64,000 nt of DNA from Actinomycetospora sp. NBRC 106375 (GTDB lineage Bacteria; Actinomycetota; Actinomycetes; Mycobacteriales; Pseudonocardiaceae). A program made the translations under genes and the position numbers. Each line of letters starts with the position of its first letter. Within the stretch, counting starts at the first letter, position 1. The notes below the pieces were generated by a model, which worked only from the letters and a program-made list of their open reading frames with translations, was not told the origin of the DNA and made no database searches. Where the stretch lies: positions 310,001-374,000 of the forward strand of contig NZ_BSTS01000002.1 in assembly GCF_030269665.1 (NCBI RefSeq), in the 5' to 3' direction. This document shows, piece by piece, positions 38,372-46,880 of the stretch.

Positions 38372-39160
38372 CTAGCTCACCAGCCCGACCACGGTCAGCA
38401 CGAGGCCGACGACGGCGAGGGCCGCGCCGCCCCAGGCGAACCAGCGCTGGTGGCCCACCGCGTCGTTGCGCAGCTCCTCCTCGCTGCGCGTCGACACGAT
38501 GAAGTGGTCCGAGGACGACTCCGGCTTGCCGATCACGAGCGGGCCGATGCGGTCGTGCACCTCGCCGAGGACGTAGAGCGGCCGGCCCGGCCGGATGACC
38601 CACTCCGTGTAGGTCATGCCCAGCGAGTCGCTGCTCCCCTGGCCCGTGAACCCCTGCAGCGCGTTGACGAAGCCGCCCGGCCCGGGCGCCCCCGGCACGA
38701 AGCGCTCGTGGATCTTCTCGGGGCGGTCGGGCGCGACGCCGTTCGGGTCGACGCCGATGATCCCGGAGCTGTCGACGAGCGCGTAGCCCTGCCGCGAGGT
38801 CTCGTCGAGGACGGTCTCGCTGCGCTCCCGGCGCTGCCAGTCGCCGTCGGAGTCGCGGTAGGACTCGCTGTAGCGGTGGACCACGGTCTGGCGGTACCAG
38901 ACGCACTCCGTGCCGCTCTGGGGCGCGCGCAGCGGGCCCTCGGGGTGCGGGTGCGCGGCGCCGACCACCTCACAGACCTTGCGGAAGCCGCCGGCGGTGC
39001 CGAGGTCGGCGAGCGTGCGCTGGTGCTCCTCGAGCTCCGCGATCGGGAGCGTCTCGGCCGCGATCATGGCGTGACGCCGCGCGCGGACCCGCTGTGCGGC
39101 CAGGAAGCCCGCCACCCCGACGGCGACCAGCACCAGGCCGACGATCCACATCCACGTCAC
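38372..39160 (-). CDS. GIDE-domain membrane protein (E3 ubiquitin ligase-like, MULAN type)
   Basis: 262 residues. An N-terminal helix (MWIVGLVLVAVGVAGFLAAQRV) and a C-terminal hairpin helix (WFAWGGAALAVVGLVLTVVGLVS) flank a beta-rich domain. The middle (CEVVGAAHPHPEGPLRAPQSGTECVWYRQTVVHRYSE, then IHERFVPGAPGP and YTEWVIRPGRPLYVLGEV) fits the GIDE/BAM domain of the MUL1 family. Bacteria lack the ubiquitin partner, so the name reflects homology only. The GTG start has GGGGAG upstream. Confidence 0.8.
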   Translation of the reverse strand: MTWMWIVGLVLVAVGVAGFLAAQRVRARRHAMIAAETLPIAELEEHQRTLADLGTAGGFRKVCEVVGAAHPHPEGPLRAPQSGTECVWYRQTVVHRYSESYRDSDGDWQRRERSETVLDETSRQGYALVDSSGIIGVDPNGVAPDRPEKIHERFVPGAPGPGGFVNALQGFTGQGSSDSLGMTYTEWVIRPGRPLYVLGEVHDRIGPLVIGKPESSSDHFIVSTRSEEELRNDAVGHQRWFAWGGAALAVVGLVLTVVGLVS

Positions 39161-39274
39161 TGCTGCTCCCCTGGTCGACCCGGCGTCTCTCACGCACGGT
39201 AATCAAGACCCGGGCGCGACGCCAGTCATGGGGCCGAACGGGGAGTTGTTGCTCACCCTCGGTGAGCGCATGGT

Positions 39275-40114
39275 CTAGATTTTCGTCGCCTCGGCCAACA
39301 GCTCGCCGCGGCTGACCGTCACGGCGTCGCCGCGGAGGTGGACGCGGTCGCCCCGCAGCTCGACGCCGACCTCGCCGCCCCGCGGCGAAAGTTGCGCGCC
39401 GACCAGGCGCTCGCGGCCCAGGCGCTTGGCCCAGTACGGCGCGAGGCAGCAGTGCGCCGAGCCCGTGACCGGGTCCTCGTCGATCCCGACCGCCGGGGCG
39501 AAGAAGCGCGACACGAAGTCCGGTGCGCCCGGGGCGGGGTCGTCGCCCGCCCGGGCCGTGACGATGACGCCCCGCCCGCTCGCGGCCCGCAGGACCGACA
39601 GGTCGGGCTCGAGGTCGCGCACCTCCGCGGCGGAGGGGATCTCGACGAGGACGTCGTAGCGGCAGCGGGCCAGCTCGACGACCGCGGCGCCGAGGGCGTC
39701 GGCGAACTCGTCGGCGAGGTGGCCGTCGGGCAGGGCGGAGACCGGTTCGTCGACCGGGAAGTCCAGCTGGATGCCCCCGCCGGCCAGGGCCTCGGCCCGC
39801 AGGACGCCGGCGGCCGTCCGGAAGGCGATCGGCGACGTGGCGAGGCCCTGCTCGAACAGCACGTGCGCGCTCGCCAGGGTCGCGTGGCCGCAGATCTCGA
39901 CCTCGACGGTCGGCGTGAACCACCGCAGGCCCACCTCCCCGGTGGCCTCGAGCGTCGAGAGGTCGACGAAGGCCGTCTCGGAGACGTTCACCTCGGCCGC
40001 GACGGCCTGCATCCAGGCCGCGTCGTCGGCGTCGGTGAGGCACACCCCGGCCGGGTTGCCGGTGAAGGGCGAGGACGTGAACGCGTCGACGAGGTGGAGC
40101 TGCACGGACCCCAT
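39275..40114 (-). CDS. PhzF-family isomerase/epimerase
   Basis: 279 residues, a diaminopimelate-epimerase-like fold. PhzF members isomerise double bonds, as in phenazine synthesis, but most act on unknown substrates. Motifs: DAFTSSPFTGNPAGVCL, NVSETAFVDL with the catalytic Glu, TPTVEVEICGHATLASAHVLFE, and DEDPVTGSAHCCLAPYW near the end. No phenazine gene is nearby, so that role is unlikely. The ATG at 40114 gives the expected N-terminus (MGSVQLHLVDAF). Confidence 0.92.
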   Translation of the reverse strand: MGSVQLHLVDAFTSSPFTGNPAGVCLTDADDAAWMQAVAAEVNVSETAFVDLSTLEATGEVGLRWFTPTVEVEICGHATLASAHVLFEQGLATSPIAFRTAAGVLRAEALAGGGIQLDFPVDEPVSALPDGHLADEFADALGAAVVELARCRYDVLVEIPSAAEVRDLEPDLSVLRAASGRGVIVTARAGDDPAPGAPDFVSRFFAPAVGIDEDPVTGSAHCCLAPYWAKRLGRERLVGAQLSPRGGEVGVELRGDRVHLRGDAVTVSRGELLAEATKI

Positions 40115-40423
40115 GGTGCCGTCTCGGAGCCCGTGGGGGCAGCCGGATGCCGCCGGTGGCGGCGATCCGGGCGCCCGGGTGGGCCGTCCCGGGGCGTGGG
40201 CCACGCCACCACGCCCCGGGAACGGGTTCCGGCGGGTCCGCCGAGAGATCACGAGGGCGCTCCGTTCGGTGATCGGCCTCGGACACCGACGGTCACATCA
40301 ATGCATGCCGTATACCAAGGATCTCCACCCTGACGGCCCAACCGTGCGACCGACCGCGACCGCCGGGTCACCGATCGCGGCCGCCGACGGCCGTTCGTCC
40401 GGCCCCGCTACTCTGACTCCGTC
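40115..40423. other. Divergent intergenic region (309 bp)
   Basis: No gene is supported. It separates the minus-strand PhzF gene from the plus-strand SDR gene. TACTCT (40409-40414), nine bases before the SDR ATG, is a likely -10 for that gene; I see no clear element for the PhzF gene. Confidence 0.5.
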
Positions 40424-41197
40424 ATGAGCACGGTCTTCCTGGTCACGGGCGCCTCCTCGGGGGTCGGGCGCGCACTCGCGCAGTTCCTCGCCCGCCACGG
40501 CGTCTCGGTCATCGGGCTCGACCGTCGCGAGCCGCCGGACCGCGAGATCTCCCACCTCCTGTGCGACCTCGCCGACCCGACGTCCATCGACGCCGCGGTC
40601 GAGCGGCTCGACGGCCAGGTGGACGCGCTGGCCAACGTGGCGGGCGTCCCCGGCACCGCGTCGGCCGAGACCGTGCTGTCGGTCAACTTCCTCGGGATGC
40701 GCCACCTCACCGAGCGCCTGCTCGGGCGCATCCGCCGCGGCGGGTCGGTGGTCAACGTGTCGTCGGCGGAGGGCCGGCACTGGGTCGCCCACCTCGCCGA
40801 GCTGCGTCCCCTGCTGGCCACGCGCACGTTCGCCGAAGGGCTGCGGTGGTGCCGCGAGCAGCGTTCCGACCGCTCGGTCTACGACGTGTCGAAGGAGGCC
40901 GTGCTCGCCTACACCACGGCCTCGTCGACGCTGACCTGGAGCGACGGCGTCCGGATGAACGCCGTCGCCCCCGGCACCGTGCGGACGCCGTCGCTGCCCG
41001 AGATCGAGCGCTCCACCGACCCCCGCCGGCTCGCCCGGGTCCGCACCGCGGCCGGGCGGGACGCCGAGGCGTCCGAGATCGCGTCGGTGGTCGCGTTCCT
41101 CATGTCGAACGAGAGCCGCTGGGTGAACGGGCAGACGCTCGCCGCCGACGGCGGCGTCGCGGCGGCCACCACCTGGGCCGCACTGCAGTCGCGCTGA
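40424..41197 (+). CDS. SDR oxidoreductase (3-alpha-HSD / coniferyl-alcohol dehydrogenase-like)
   Basis: 257 residues. A short SDR with TGASSGVGRAL, LANVAGVPG (an NVAG in place of NNAG), Ser in VVNVSSAEG and Tyr-x3-Lys in YDVSKEAVLAY. The DRREPPDREISHLLCDL segment, in which the second strand carries Arg residues, and the short cofactor region resemble 3-alpha-hydroxysteroid and coniferyl-alcohol dehydrogenases. The substrate is unproven. Start: the ATG with a near-leaderless -10; no ribosome-binding site is seen. Confidence 0.87.
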   Translation: MSTVFLVTGASSGVGRALAQFLARHGVSVIGLDRREPPDREISHLLCDLADPTSIDAAVERLDGQVDALANVAGVPGTASAETVLSVNFLGMRHLTERLLGRIRRGGSVVNVSSAEGRHWVAHLAELRPLLATRTFAEGLRWCREQRSDRSVYDVSKEAVLAYTTASSTLTWSDGVRMNAVAPGTVRTPSLPEIERSTDPRRLARVRTAAGRDAEASEIASVVAFLMSNESRWVNGQTLAADGGVAAATTWAALQSR

Positions 41198-41281
41198 CGA
41201 CACCCCGCCGAACGACCGTCACCCGATCGTGACCTGTGCGTTGGACCGGTCGGACGCACCGCCCGCCCGGGGAGATGACGC

Positions 41282-42097
41282 ATGCCTGCACGACGCTCGG
41301 CCCGCCGGACGATGACGGCGCTCGCCGCCGGCGCGGCGGTCGCCGCGGCCGCCTGGCTGGGCGGCGCCACGGCCGTCGCGGCACCCGGGGACGGGCCGGT
41401 CGCGACCGCCCCGGGCGTGCACCCCGGCGTCCAGACCCGCACCGACGGCGCGCAGTGCACCGCGAACTTCCTCTTCACCGACGGCGACGCCACCTACCTC
41501 GGCCAGGCGGCCCACTGCTCCGGCACCGGTGCCTCGACCGAGACCGACGGCTGCACCTCGGCCTCGCTGCCCCTCGGCACGCAGGTCGAGGTCGGCGGCG
41601 CCTCCCGTCCCGGCACCCTCGTCTACAACTCCTGGCTCGCGATGCAGGACGCCGGCGAGACCGACCCCGACGCCTGCGCCTACAACGACCTCGCCCTCGT
41701 GCGCCTCGACCCCGCCGACGCCGCCACCGCGTCCGGCGTCGTGCCGATCTTCGGCGGCCCCCGCGGGATCGACACCGACGGCACCCGGCCCGGCGACGTC
41801 GTACGCAGCTACGGCAACTCCGAGCTGCGCGGCGGCGTCACCCTCCTGAGCCCGAAGATCGGCACCAGCGCCGGCGACCGCGGCCACGGCTGGAGCCACG
41901 ACGTCGTCACCGTGACCCCGGGCATCCCGGGCGACTCCGGCAGCGCGTTCCTCTCCCCCGACGGCTCCGCGCTCGGCGTGCTCTCGACGATCCAGTTCGC
42001 CCCCGTGCCGGCCAGCAACGGCGTCAGCGACCTGGCGAAGATGCTCGGCTACGCCCGCGGCCACGGCATGGGCGGGCTGCGGCTCGTGACGGGCTGA
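41282..42097 (+). CDS. Secreted trypsin-like (S1) serine protease
   Basis: 271 residues. A signal peptide with a twin Arg-like start (MPARRSARRTMTALAAGAAVAAAAWLGGATAVAA) leads to a mature enzyme with the triad His78 (GQAAHCSG), Asp136 (YNDLALVRLD) and Ser219 (GIPGDSGSAF). Cys pairs around His78 and at 91/132 suggest two disulfides. It resembles actinobacterial extracellular proteases without a long pro-region. GGGGAG lies seven bases before the ATG. It is convergent with a small membrane-protein gene. Confidence 0.88.
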   Translation: MPARRSARRTMTALAAGAAVAAAAWLGGATAVAAPGDGPVATAPGVHPGVQTRTDGAQCTANFLFTDGDATYLGQAAHCSGTGASTETDGCTSASLPLGTQVEVGGASRPGTLVYNSWLAMQDAGETDPDACAYNDLALVRLDPADAATASGVVPIFGGPRGIDTDGTRPGDVVRSYGNSELRGGVTLLSPKIGTSAGDRGHGWSHDVVTVTPGIPGDSGSAFLSPDGSALGVLSTIQFAPVPASNGVSDLAKMLGYARGHGMGGLRLVTG

Positions 42098-42098
42098 G

Positions 42099-42302
42099 CT
42101 AGCCGCTCATCACCTTGCGCCGCCGGGGCGCGGGCTCGGCGGGGACGCCCTCGGTGCGGTACGACGCAGCCGCGCGGCGCCGCGTCTCGGCGGCGCGCCG
42201 GTCGGCCCGCGATGACCACCGCGTCATCGCCAGGTAGAGCGGCACGCCGATCATCAGCCCCGAGACCAGCAGGAACGCCACGATCGCCACGATCCACTCC
42301 AC
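42099..42302 (-). CDS. Small single-helix membrane protein
   Basis: 67 residues. One membrane helix (VAIVAFLLVSGLMIGVPLYLA) near the N-terminus and a strongly basic tail with RRAAETRRRAAASYR. No family is recognised. Start is a GTG without a good ribosome-binding site. It ends 2 bp from the stop of the convergent protease gene. Confidence 0.5.
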   Translation of the reverse strand: MEWIVAIVAFLLVSGLMIGVPLYLAMTRWSSRADRRAAETRRRAAASYRTEGVPAEPAPRRRKVMSG

Positions 42303-42497
42303 GCTGCCGCCCCCAGACCGTTCGCCGGTGTCGCGGGGACGTCGCTCGATCGGGTGACGGCGTTACGGTTGGACCGGGACGAGCCCGGCGCCGCTCGACG
42401 GTCGGCCCGGCTCCCGAGCCGGGCGGTCGGTGGGGCGCCGACGGTCAGCCGGCCCGGCTGGTCGCCGGGACGACCGTGGCGGCCGGACGGCCAGGGC

Positions 42498-42860
42498 TCA
42501 GCGGCCCGACCAGCGGTGCTGCTCGGCCGCGACGACCAGGGCCTCGGTGACGACGAGGAACACGACCCCGACCCAGACCGGCCCGGCGAGCGCGAGCAGC
42601 AGCGCGACCATCGCGAAGAGCCCGATCTTGACCCCGAGCGCCGCCCGCGGCGGCAGCGGCCACGGCGCGTGGGGCGCGAGCCAGCGTCCCCAACCGACGG
42701 CGACCGCGGTCGGCAGCGCCACGGCCGCGAAGACCTTGAGACCGATGGTCTCGGGGAGGGCGATCCCGACGTACAGCAGCGCAGCGAGCATCGCCATCTC
42801 GGCGAGGAAGACGCCGGCCTCGAGCGGGCCGACGTGTCCGATGTCCGCGCGACTGGTCAC
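42498..42860 (-). CDS. YrdB/DUF2568 family membrane protein
   Basis: 120 residues with four hydrophobic helices. The order of motifs (FLAEMAMLAALLYVGIALP, VGWGRWLAPHAPWPLPPRAALGVKIGLFAMVALLLALAG) matches the DUF2568 family. The function is unknown. A TAGCGT box eight bases before the GTG start suggests a leaderless transcript. The 195 bp between this gene and the 67-residue gene show nothing else. Confidence 0.8.
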   Translation of the reverse strand: MTSRADIGHVGPLEAGVFLAEMAMLAALLYVGIALPETIGLKVFAAVALPTAVAVGWGRWLAPHAPWPLPPRAALGVKIGLFAMVALLLALAGPVWVGVVFLVVTEALVVAAEQHRWSGR

Positions 42861-42868
42861 GGCCCCTG

Positions 42869-42874
42869 ACGCTA
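42869..42874 (-). promoter_or_regulatory. -10 element of the YrdB-like gene (leaderless)
   Basis: TAGCGT on the minus strand, eight bases before the GTG at 42860. Confidence 0.4.
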
Positions 42875-42885
42875 ACGCGGGCCGG

Positions 42886-43416
42886 TCAGGTCAGCGTGGC
42901 CTCCGCGACGACCTGCCACCCTCCCGCGTCGAACGAACCGGCGAGCAACGACACGCGGTCGACCTCTGCGCCGATCGGTAGGCGGTGCGACAAGCGGTCG
43001 GCCGCGTCCTGCAGGGCCGCGAACGAGGAGTGGCGACGGTAGCCCACGGTCAGGTGCGGCACCGGCTCGTGCTCGCCCGCGTAGGGCGGGTGCTCCGGGA
43101 AGGCCCGGACCACACGCCGGGTGAGCTCGTCGAACGGCCCGGTCGGGTTCGGGGCCAGCCACACGTAGTCGTCCCCGAACCACCGCATCGCGTCGAAGCG
43201 GCACGAGAACGTCCCGACGCCGCGGACCGCCTCGCGCAGCGCCGCGACCGTGGCCGCGTCGACGAGGTGCGCCGGCACGAAGGGGAACAGCACCGTGACG
43301 TGGGCGGGGACGCCCTGGCGCGCCGACGGGTCCAGCGCGTCGCGCAGCGCGCCGACGACGGGCTCCGCCTCCGGGACGAGCACGAGCACCGCGGTGTGGG
43401 TGGCGTGCTCGGGCAT
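42886..43416 (-). CDS. 2'-5' RNA ligase-like 2H phosphoesterase
   Basis: 176 residues. The two catalytic HxT motifs are in VPAHVTVLFPF and VPHLTVGYRR, the mark of the LigT/2H superfamily, which acts on cyclic phosphate ends of RNA or nucleotides. N-terminal HTAVLVLVPEAEPVVGALRD is the first strand and helix. The substrate is unknown. The ATG at 43416 gives a family-length product. Confidence 0.88.
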   Translation of the reverse strand: MPEHATHTAVLVLVPEAEPVVGALRDALDPSARQGVPAHVTVLFPFVPAHLVDAATVAALREAVRGVGTFSCRFDAMRWFGDDYVWLAPNPTGPFDELTRRVVRAFPEHPPYAGEHEPVPHLTVGYRRHSSFAALQDAADRLSHRLPIGAEVDRVSLLAGSFDAGGWQVVAEATLT

Positions 43417-43506
43417 CGTCGAGCTCAGGGCGTGGGCCCGCGGTCGTGACGCACGGCGTCGAGCCTTCCCGGCGTGTCAAGGCGATGACCGCCATCCTCG
43501 GTGCCG

Positions 43507-44715
43507 ATGACCGCCACCGAGGGTCCCGCCCGCTACGTGCGCCTGGCGCGGGTGCCGGGGGTCCTGTCCCTGGGCGCGGCGTCGGCGGTGGCGCGGCTGC
43601 CCCTCGGTATGACCGGGCTGGCGCTCCTGCTGCTCGTCCAGGTCCGCACCGGCTCCTACCAGCAGGCCGGGGCGGCGGTCGGGTGCTTCGCCCTGGCCAG
43701 CGCCGCCGGCAGCCCCGCCCGCGGCCGGCTCGCGGACCGGTTCGCGCCGGTGCCGGTCCTGCTCGTCACCGGCGTCGCCCAGCCGGTCGCGCTGGTCGGC
43801 GTCGTCGTCGCCACGGCATCCGCCCGCCCGCATCCGGCTCCGGTCCTGCTCGCGGTCGCGCTCGCCGGCCTCCTGGTGCCGCCGGTGGGCCCCGTGTCGC
43901 GCGCCGTCTGGCAGCGGCTGGTGACCGCTCCCGACCTCGCCCGCGCCGCCTTCGCGCTGGACTCCCTGCTGCTCCAGCTCATCTTCTACGTCGTCGCCCC
44001 GCCGGTGGTCGCGGTGCTCGCGACGTCGGCGGACCCGGCCGTCGCGGTGATCGCGATCGCCGTCCTCACGGTGATCGGCAACGTGGCGGTCGCCGCCTCG
44101 CCCGCCGTGCGATCGGTGCCGCGCCGCCGCGGGTCGGTACACCTCCTCGGCCCCCTCACCGAGCCTCGGCTGATCGTGGTCCTGCTGACCTCCACGGTCG
44201 CCGCCGCGGCCTTCGCGGCCCTCGAGGTCGCCGTCGCGTCCGCGGCGGTCTCGCGCGGCGCGACGGGCGCGAGCGGGCTGCTGCTGGCGCTGATCGGCGT
44301 CGGCAGCATCGCGGGCGGCCTCTTCTACGGCGCCCGCAGCCCCGCGGTCTCGATGGCCGCCCAGTACCGGCGGTGGCTGGTGGTCCTCGCGATGGGCACC
44401 GCGCCACTGGTCGTGGCCACGACGACGCCCGTCCTCGGCGTCCTGCTCGTCGCCGCGGGGCTCGCCATCGGTCCGGTGAGCACCAGCCAGTTCACCCTCG
44501 TCGGCGAGCTCGCCCCGACGGGCACGCTCACCGAGGCGTTCACCTGGCTCTTCTCCGCCGCCCTCGGGGGCACCGCGCTCGGCAGCTACCTCGCGGGGAC
44601 GGCCACGCAGCAGTACGGGGTGGAGATCGCCCTGGCGCTGCCCTGTGCGCTGGCCCTCGCGACCCTCGGCCTCGCCGTGGCGGTGCGGGGGGCGTCCACC
44701 ACGCCGGAGCCGTGA
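43507..44715 (+). CDS. MFS transporter
   Basis: 402 residues from the ATG at 43507 (a GTG two codons earlier is possible). Twelve hydrophobic segments with the loop RGRLADRFAPVPVLLV between helices 2 and 3, the MFS A-type motif. The central loop is short (VRSVPRRRGSVHLLGPLTEPR). Substrate unknown; an exporter is likely. It is convergent with a DUF1330 gene. Confidence 0.85.
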   Translation: MTATEGPARYVRLARVPGVLSLGAASAVARLPLGMTGLALLLLVQVRTGSYQQAGAAVGCFALASAAGSPARGRLADRFAPVPVLLVTGVAQPVALVGVVVATASARPHPAPVLLAVALAGLLVPPVGPVSRAVWQRLVTAPDLARAAFALDSLLLQLIFYVVAPPVVAVLATSADPAVAVIAIAVLTVIGNVAVAASPAVRSVPRRRGSVHLLGPLTEPRLIVVLLTSTVAAAAFAALEVAVASAAVSRGATGASGLLLALIGVGSIAGGLFYGARSPAVSMAAQYRRWLVVLAMGTAPLVVATTTPVLGVLLVAAGLAIGPVSTSQFTLVGELAPTGTLTEAFTWLFSAALGGTALGSYLAGTATQQYGVEIALALPCALALATLGLAVAVRGASTTPEP

Positions 44716-44739
44716 TCGCGCTCGCCGGAGCGGGGAGGG

Positions 44740-45036
44740 TCAGCCGCCCTGCGCCTCAACGATCCTGATGTCCCGGTCGACGCCGTCGCCGAGGGCGCGC
44801 AGGGCCTCCTGGTACGCCGGGCCGTCGTGGGTGGCGACGGCCTGTTCGACGCTGTCGAACGCGATGAGGGTCGTGCGCTCGGTCATGCCGCTCTCGTACG
44901 CCGCGACGGCCTTGCCGCGCGCGACGAACCGGCCACCACCGGCTTCGATCGCGGGCACGGCCAGCTCCACGTAGGCGTCCAGCTTCGCCTGGTCGCGGAT
45001 CTCGCGGTACACGCTGATCCAGTAGGCGCCGACCAT
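44740..45036 (-). CDS. DUF1330 family protein
   Basis: 98 residues, a dimeric alpha-beta barrel. Motifs: YWISVYREIRDQAKLDAYVELAVPAIEAGGGRFVARG, then ERTTLIAFDSVEQAVATHDGPAYQEALRAL, which is the family pattern. The function is unknown. The ATG at 45036 has GAGGAGG upstream. Confidence 0.92.
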   Translation of the reverse strand: MVGAYWISVYREIRDQAKLDAYVELAVPAIEAGGGRFVARGKAVAAYESGMTERTTLIAFDSVEQAVATHDGPAYQEALRALGDGVDRDIRIVEAQGG

Positions 45037-45115
45037 GCGTCCTCCTCGGCTCACGTCGTGGCCGGAATGACCTTGCCAGCACGAGTCTCACCGACGGACA
45101 GGCGGGTGAGCGGGG

Positions 45116-45189
45116 TGGCCAGGGGCGGGGTCGAACCGCCGACCTATCGCTTTTCAGGCGATCGCTCGTACCAACTGAGCTACCTGGCC
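45116..45189 (-). tRNA. tRNA-Phe(GAA)
   Basis: A full cloverleaf is readable on the minus strand: acceptor GGCCAGG with CCTGGCC, D-loop AGCTCAGTTGGTA, anticodon loop CTGAAAA giving GAA, T-loop GGTTCGACCCC. The discriminator base is A and no CCA is encoded. It is last in the Glu-Asp-Phe cluster. Confidence 0.95.
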
Positions 45190-45220
45190 GGACGGCCGAG
45201 GAACCACCTCGACCGGAGAG

Positions 45221-45294
45221 CGACCCAGACGGGACTCGAACCCGCGACCTTCGCCGTGACAGGGCGACGCGCTAACCAACTGCGCCACTGGGCC
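45221..45294 (-). tRNA. tRNA-Asp(GTC)
   Basis: Minus strand: acceptor arm begins GGCCCAG, anticodon loop CTGTCAC gives GTC, T-loop GGTTCGAGTCC, discriminator G as expected for aspartate. No CCA is encoded. It lies about 31 bp from tRNA-Phe. Confidence 0.95.
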
Positions 45295-45314
45295 TTGATG
45301 TTGCTGCACCACCG

Positions 45315-45387
45315 TACCCCCAACGGGATTCGAACCCGCGTTGCCGCCTTGAAAGGGCGGAGTCCTAGGCCGCTGAACGATGGGGGC
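45315..45387 (-). tRNA. tRNA-Glu(TTC)
   Basis: Minus strand: acceptor GCCCCCA with TGGGGGT, D-loop GTTCAGCGGCCTAGGA, anticodon loop CTTTCAA gives TTC, T-loop GGTTCGAATCC, discriminator A. It is first in the cluster and about 20 bp from tRNA-Asp. Confidence 0.95.
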
Positions 45388-45461
45388 GCGACCCTCTGGC
45401 TGAGGACCTTACCCCGCAACGGCGGACCCGTTGGGAGCACCGCAAGCATAGGTGACCGGTC

Positions 45462-46241
45462 TCAGGACTCCGGCACCCACCCCCCGTCGCCGGTGATCGG
45501 CTCGACCGCCGGCGCGTCCCGCCGCCGGGCCAGGTGCGGCCCGAGGACGGCGCCCATGCCCCCGTCGTGGCGCCAGGTGTCGAGCCAGGCGGGGTCGGCG
45601 GCGGCGCCGAGCAGGAGCTCCCAGTTCTCGCAGACGCGCTGGGCGAGGTCGTCGAGCCCGCTGATCGCGAGGGAGGCGACGAACGCGCCGCCCGAGAGGT
45701 CGACGACGGTGCGTGCGAGGGACGTCGGGTCCGCCCACGGCCGGAGCAGGCCGGCGGTCGCGGCGCGGCCGAAGAGGTCGACGAAGACGTCCTGCCAGAA
45801 CCGGTACGGCCAGCCGGGGCGGTGCGGGCCGGTGAAGCCCTCCGAGCACAGCCGCTGGCCGGCCCGCAGCACCGGGCCGTCGAGCTCGTCCTGCATCGCG
45901 CGGGCGAGCTGGGCGGCGGTGCGCAACGGGTCGAGATCGAGGGCGCGGCACCGCTCGACCATCGCGCGGCAGACGAGCTCCATCTCGTCGACCACGGCGA
46001 GCGCGATGCTCTCCTTGGACACGAAGTGGAAGTACAGGGCGCCCTTGGTGACGTTGCTGCGCTCGAGGATCCGTGACAGCGACGCCTCGTGGTACGACCC
46101 CGCGGCGAACTCCTCGGCGGCCGCGGCCAGGATCGCGCCGCGGGTCGCCAGGGCCCGTGCCTGGCGCGGCGCCTCGGCGCGCGGCCCCTCGGCACGTGCC
46201 CCAGAGGACGCGTGCGACGGGTCATCCGCGAGCTCGACCAT
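45462..46241 (-). CDS. TetR-family regulator, ScbR/ArpA (gamma-butyrolactone receptor) type
   Basis: 259 residues. The HTH (about 28-75) reads RQARALATRGAILAAAAEEFAAGSYHEASLSRILERSNVTKGALYFHFVSKESIALAVVDE, the pattern of gamma-butyrolactone receptors. The ligand domain includes RLCSEGFTGPHRPGWPYRFWQDVF with Trp residues at positions where ScbR-like proteins line the pocket. A butyrolactone synthase (AfsA-like) is not in the window, so this may be a pseudo-receptor. An inverted repeat overlaps the start codon, suggesting autoregulation. Confidence 0.85.
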   Translation of the reverse strand: MVELADDPSHASSGARAEGPRAEAPRQARALATRGAILAAAAEEFAAGSYHEASLSRILERSNVTKGALYFHFVSKESIALAVVDEMELVCRAMVERCRALDLDPLRTAAQLARAMQDELDGPVLRAGQRLCSEGFTGPHRPGWPYRFWQDVFVDLFGRAATAGLLRPWADPTSLARTVVDLSGGAFVASLAISGLDDLAQRVCENWELLLGAAADPAWLDTWRHDGGMGAVLGPHLARRRDAPAVEPITGDGGWVPES

Positions 46242-46256
46242 ATCGGCGCATACGGT
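46237..46256 (-). promoter_or_regulatory. Inverted repeat over the TetR/ScbR-like start codon
   Basis: ACCATAT (46237-46243) and ATACGGT (46250-46256) are inverted repeats with one mismatch, spaced six bases. The site covers the ATG and a TACCGT -10-like box, typical of autoregulation. Confidence 0.5.
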
Positions 46257-46345
46257 AGCGGCCCGGTGCCGCCGGTAGGGCCGCCCACGCGGGAGGTCGT
46301 CGCGGCTCGGACGACCTCGCCGATCGGCCCCGGCTCAGCTCCCGG

Positions 46346-46591
46346 TCAGCGCCGGACGGGCGGCGGGTCGCCGCCCTCGCCGATCAGCCCGAGCATGTCG
46401 AGCAGCTCGCGGCAGTCGTCGGAGTCGAGCGAGTTGCGGGCGACGGCGATGCGCGCGCGGTGCACCTGCTCGTCGCTCACCCCGTAGACGTCGGCCGCCG
46501 TGCGCTGCGCGGGCACCGACGGTTCCTCGGGCGCGGTGCGCTCGGGGTGGGGTCCGTTCGGTCGTCGACGCGGTCCTGACGTGGCGTTCAT
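46346..46591 (-). CDS. Small hypothetical protein with helical C-terminus
   Basis: 81 residues. A Pro/Arg-rich start, then a helical part (TAADVYGVSDEQVHRARIAVARNSLDSDDCRELLDMLGL) with heptad-like character. No recognised domain. The ATG at 46591 has GGGAG five bases upstream. The 289-bp region between its start and the next gene shows nothing I can name. Confidence 0.55.
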   Translation of the reverse strand: MNATSGPRRRPNGPHPERTAPEEPSVPAQRTAADVYGVSDEQVHRARIAVARNSLDSDDCRELLDMLGLIGEGGDPPPVRR

Positions 46592-46880
46592 GCTGGCTCC
46601 CGGTGGCCGCCTGGTCCCGACCCGCAGCATCACGTCACGCGGCGGGACACCCGTAACGGGGGACGGCGTCGGTCACTGCGCGTGCCCGGTGCCGTCCCTC
46701 GTCCGAGTCGCGACGACGCTACCCAGCCGCCCGTCGGGATGCAGCCCCCTTCCCGAGTGACGGTCCCGAAGATTCTCGCGTGACCGCTTCGTCCCCGATC
46801 CGCTACGGAGTGCGACGAACTGCCGCCGTGCGGTGTCCGCGCTCCCCCGCGGGGCGACGCGGGCTGCGGCGGGAGAGTGA

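Noticed and set aside
41282-42097. The trypsin-like protease as partner of the Trypco2 protein
   Set aside because: It has a signal peptide and is 35 kb away, so it is not in the same compartment or operon.
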